DNA of 11,973 nucleotides from a bacterium. Lineage in GTDB: Bacteria > Patescibacteriota > Microgenomatia > UBA1400 > PJMF01. Position 1 is the first letter of the stretch. Each line of letters begins with the position of its first letter. The notes under the pieces were generated by a model. It was not told the origin of the DNA. It did no database searches and saw nothing but the letters and a program-made list of their open reading frames with translations. The stretch is from NCBI GenBank assembly GCA_017431585.1, contig JAFRKU010000018.1, forward strand, positions 1-11,973, read 5' to 3'. A program made the position numbers and the translations under genes. Below are positions 11,905 through 11,973 of the stretch, one piece after another.

Positions 11905-11973
11905 AAAGGAGGTGATCCATCTGCACCTTCCAGTACAGATACCTTGTTACAACTTAGTCCTCATCATCAACCT
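11905..11973 (-). rRNA. 16S rRNA, 3' end (partial)
   Basis: The complement reads the universal end of 16S rRNA: GTAACAAGGTA, the helix 45 hairpin with its GGAA tetraloop (stem ATCTGTAC/GTGCAGAT), GGATCACCTCC and an anti-Shine-Dalgarno CCTCCTTTCT. The gene continues past the window edge. Helix 45 differs from the common GCC/GGC form by paired changes that keep the stem. The base equivalent to E. coli C1496 reads U (position 11951). The mature 3' end is placed at 11905 by analogy with E. coli and could be off by one or two bases. 23S rRNA does not follow. Confidence 0.95.

Noticed and set aside
1..11973. Insertion sequence, prophage or integron
   Set aside because: No transposase, integrase, phage gene or terminal inverted repeats with target duplication were seen; no CRISPR array is present.

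Overview
The window looks like chromosomal DNA from a bacterium of the Candidate Phyla Radiation (Patescibacteria), and Saccharibacteria (TM7) is my best guess. Grounds: short intergenic gaps; a 16S rRNA 3' tail with the form seen in that group; secreted proteins with a Fibrobacter-type paralogous (FISUMP) domain, a glycine-rich domain, and DUF5666/DUF5667-like domains; a fused TsaC-TsaE protein. The standard genetic code fits every gene (no TGA read-through). The phylum call is inference; the domain calls are stronger.

Layout from left to right. (1) 1-1030: a secreted FISUMP-domain protein on the + strand, missing its promoter at the window edge. (2) 1064-3201: a two-gene + strand operon for the t6A tRNA modification, a TsaC-TsaE fusion overlapping TsaD by 4 nt. 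(3) 3254-4251, minus strand: a DUF5667-like membrane protein overlapping nrdR. (4) 4351-4435: tRNA-Leu(CAA), minus strand. (5) 4531-4848: a small hypothetical protein, + strand. (6) 4982-6971, minus strand: a metallo-beta-lactamase-fold hydrolase followed by the replicative helicase dnaB. (7) 7111-8404, minus strand: a secreted glycine-rich protein whose N-terminal module, ribosome binding site and start region match those of the FISUMP gene, preceded by a 169-nt leader with strong RNA-structure potential. (8) 8490-8998, + strand: an antitoxin-like/ParE-RelE toxin pair whose promoter is interleaved with that of the glycine-rich gene. (9) 9177-10847, + strand: a membrane-anchored Ig-like protein, a secreted two-repeat DUF5666-like protein, and an MmcQ/YjbR protein. 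(10) 11145-11576, minus strand: Hsp20 with a sigma-70 promoter and a CIRCE-like operator. (11) 11905-11973, minus strand: the 3' end of 16S rRNA, followed by a trailer and a probable terminator instead of 23S rRNA.

Three patterns run across the window. A palindromic intergenic element, built from the half-site AAACTTCG/CGAAGTTT at 19-bp steps with 11-bp spacers of varying sequence, sits at the 3' ends of genes four times, with a fragment inside the tsaC-tsaE coding region. Promoters are dominated by an extended -10 box (ATGrTATAATA), and in four genes the start codon is 6-9 nt after that box, predicting leaderless mRNAs. The + strand is C-rich over G through genes of both orientations, which suggests it is the lagging strand, with dnaB, nrdR and 16S on the leading strand.

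The best candidates for something undescribed are the intergenic repeat family, the switch-like leader of the glycine-rich gene, and the shared leader/secretion module used by two unrelated secreted proteins.
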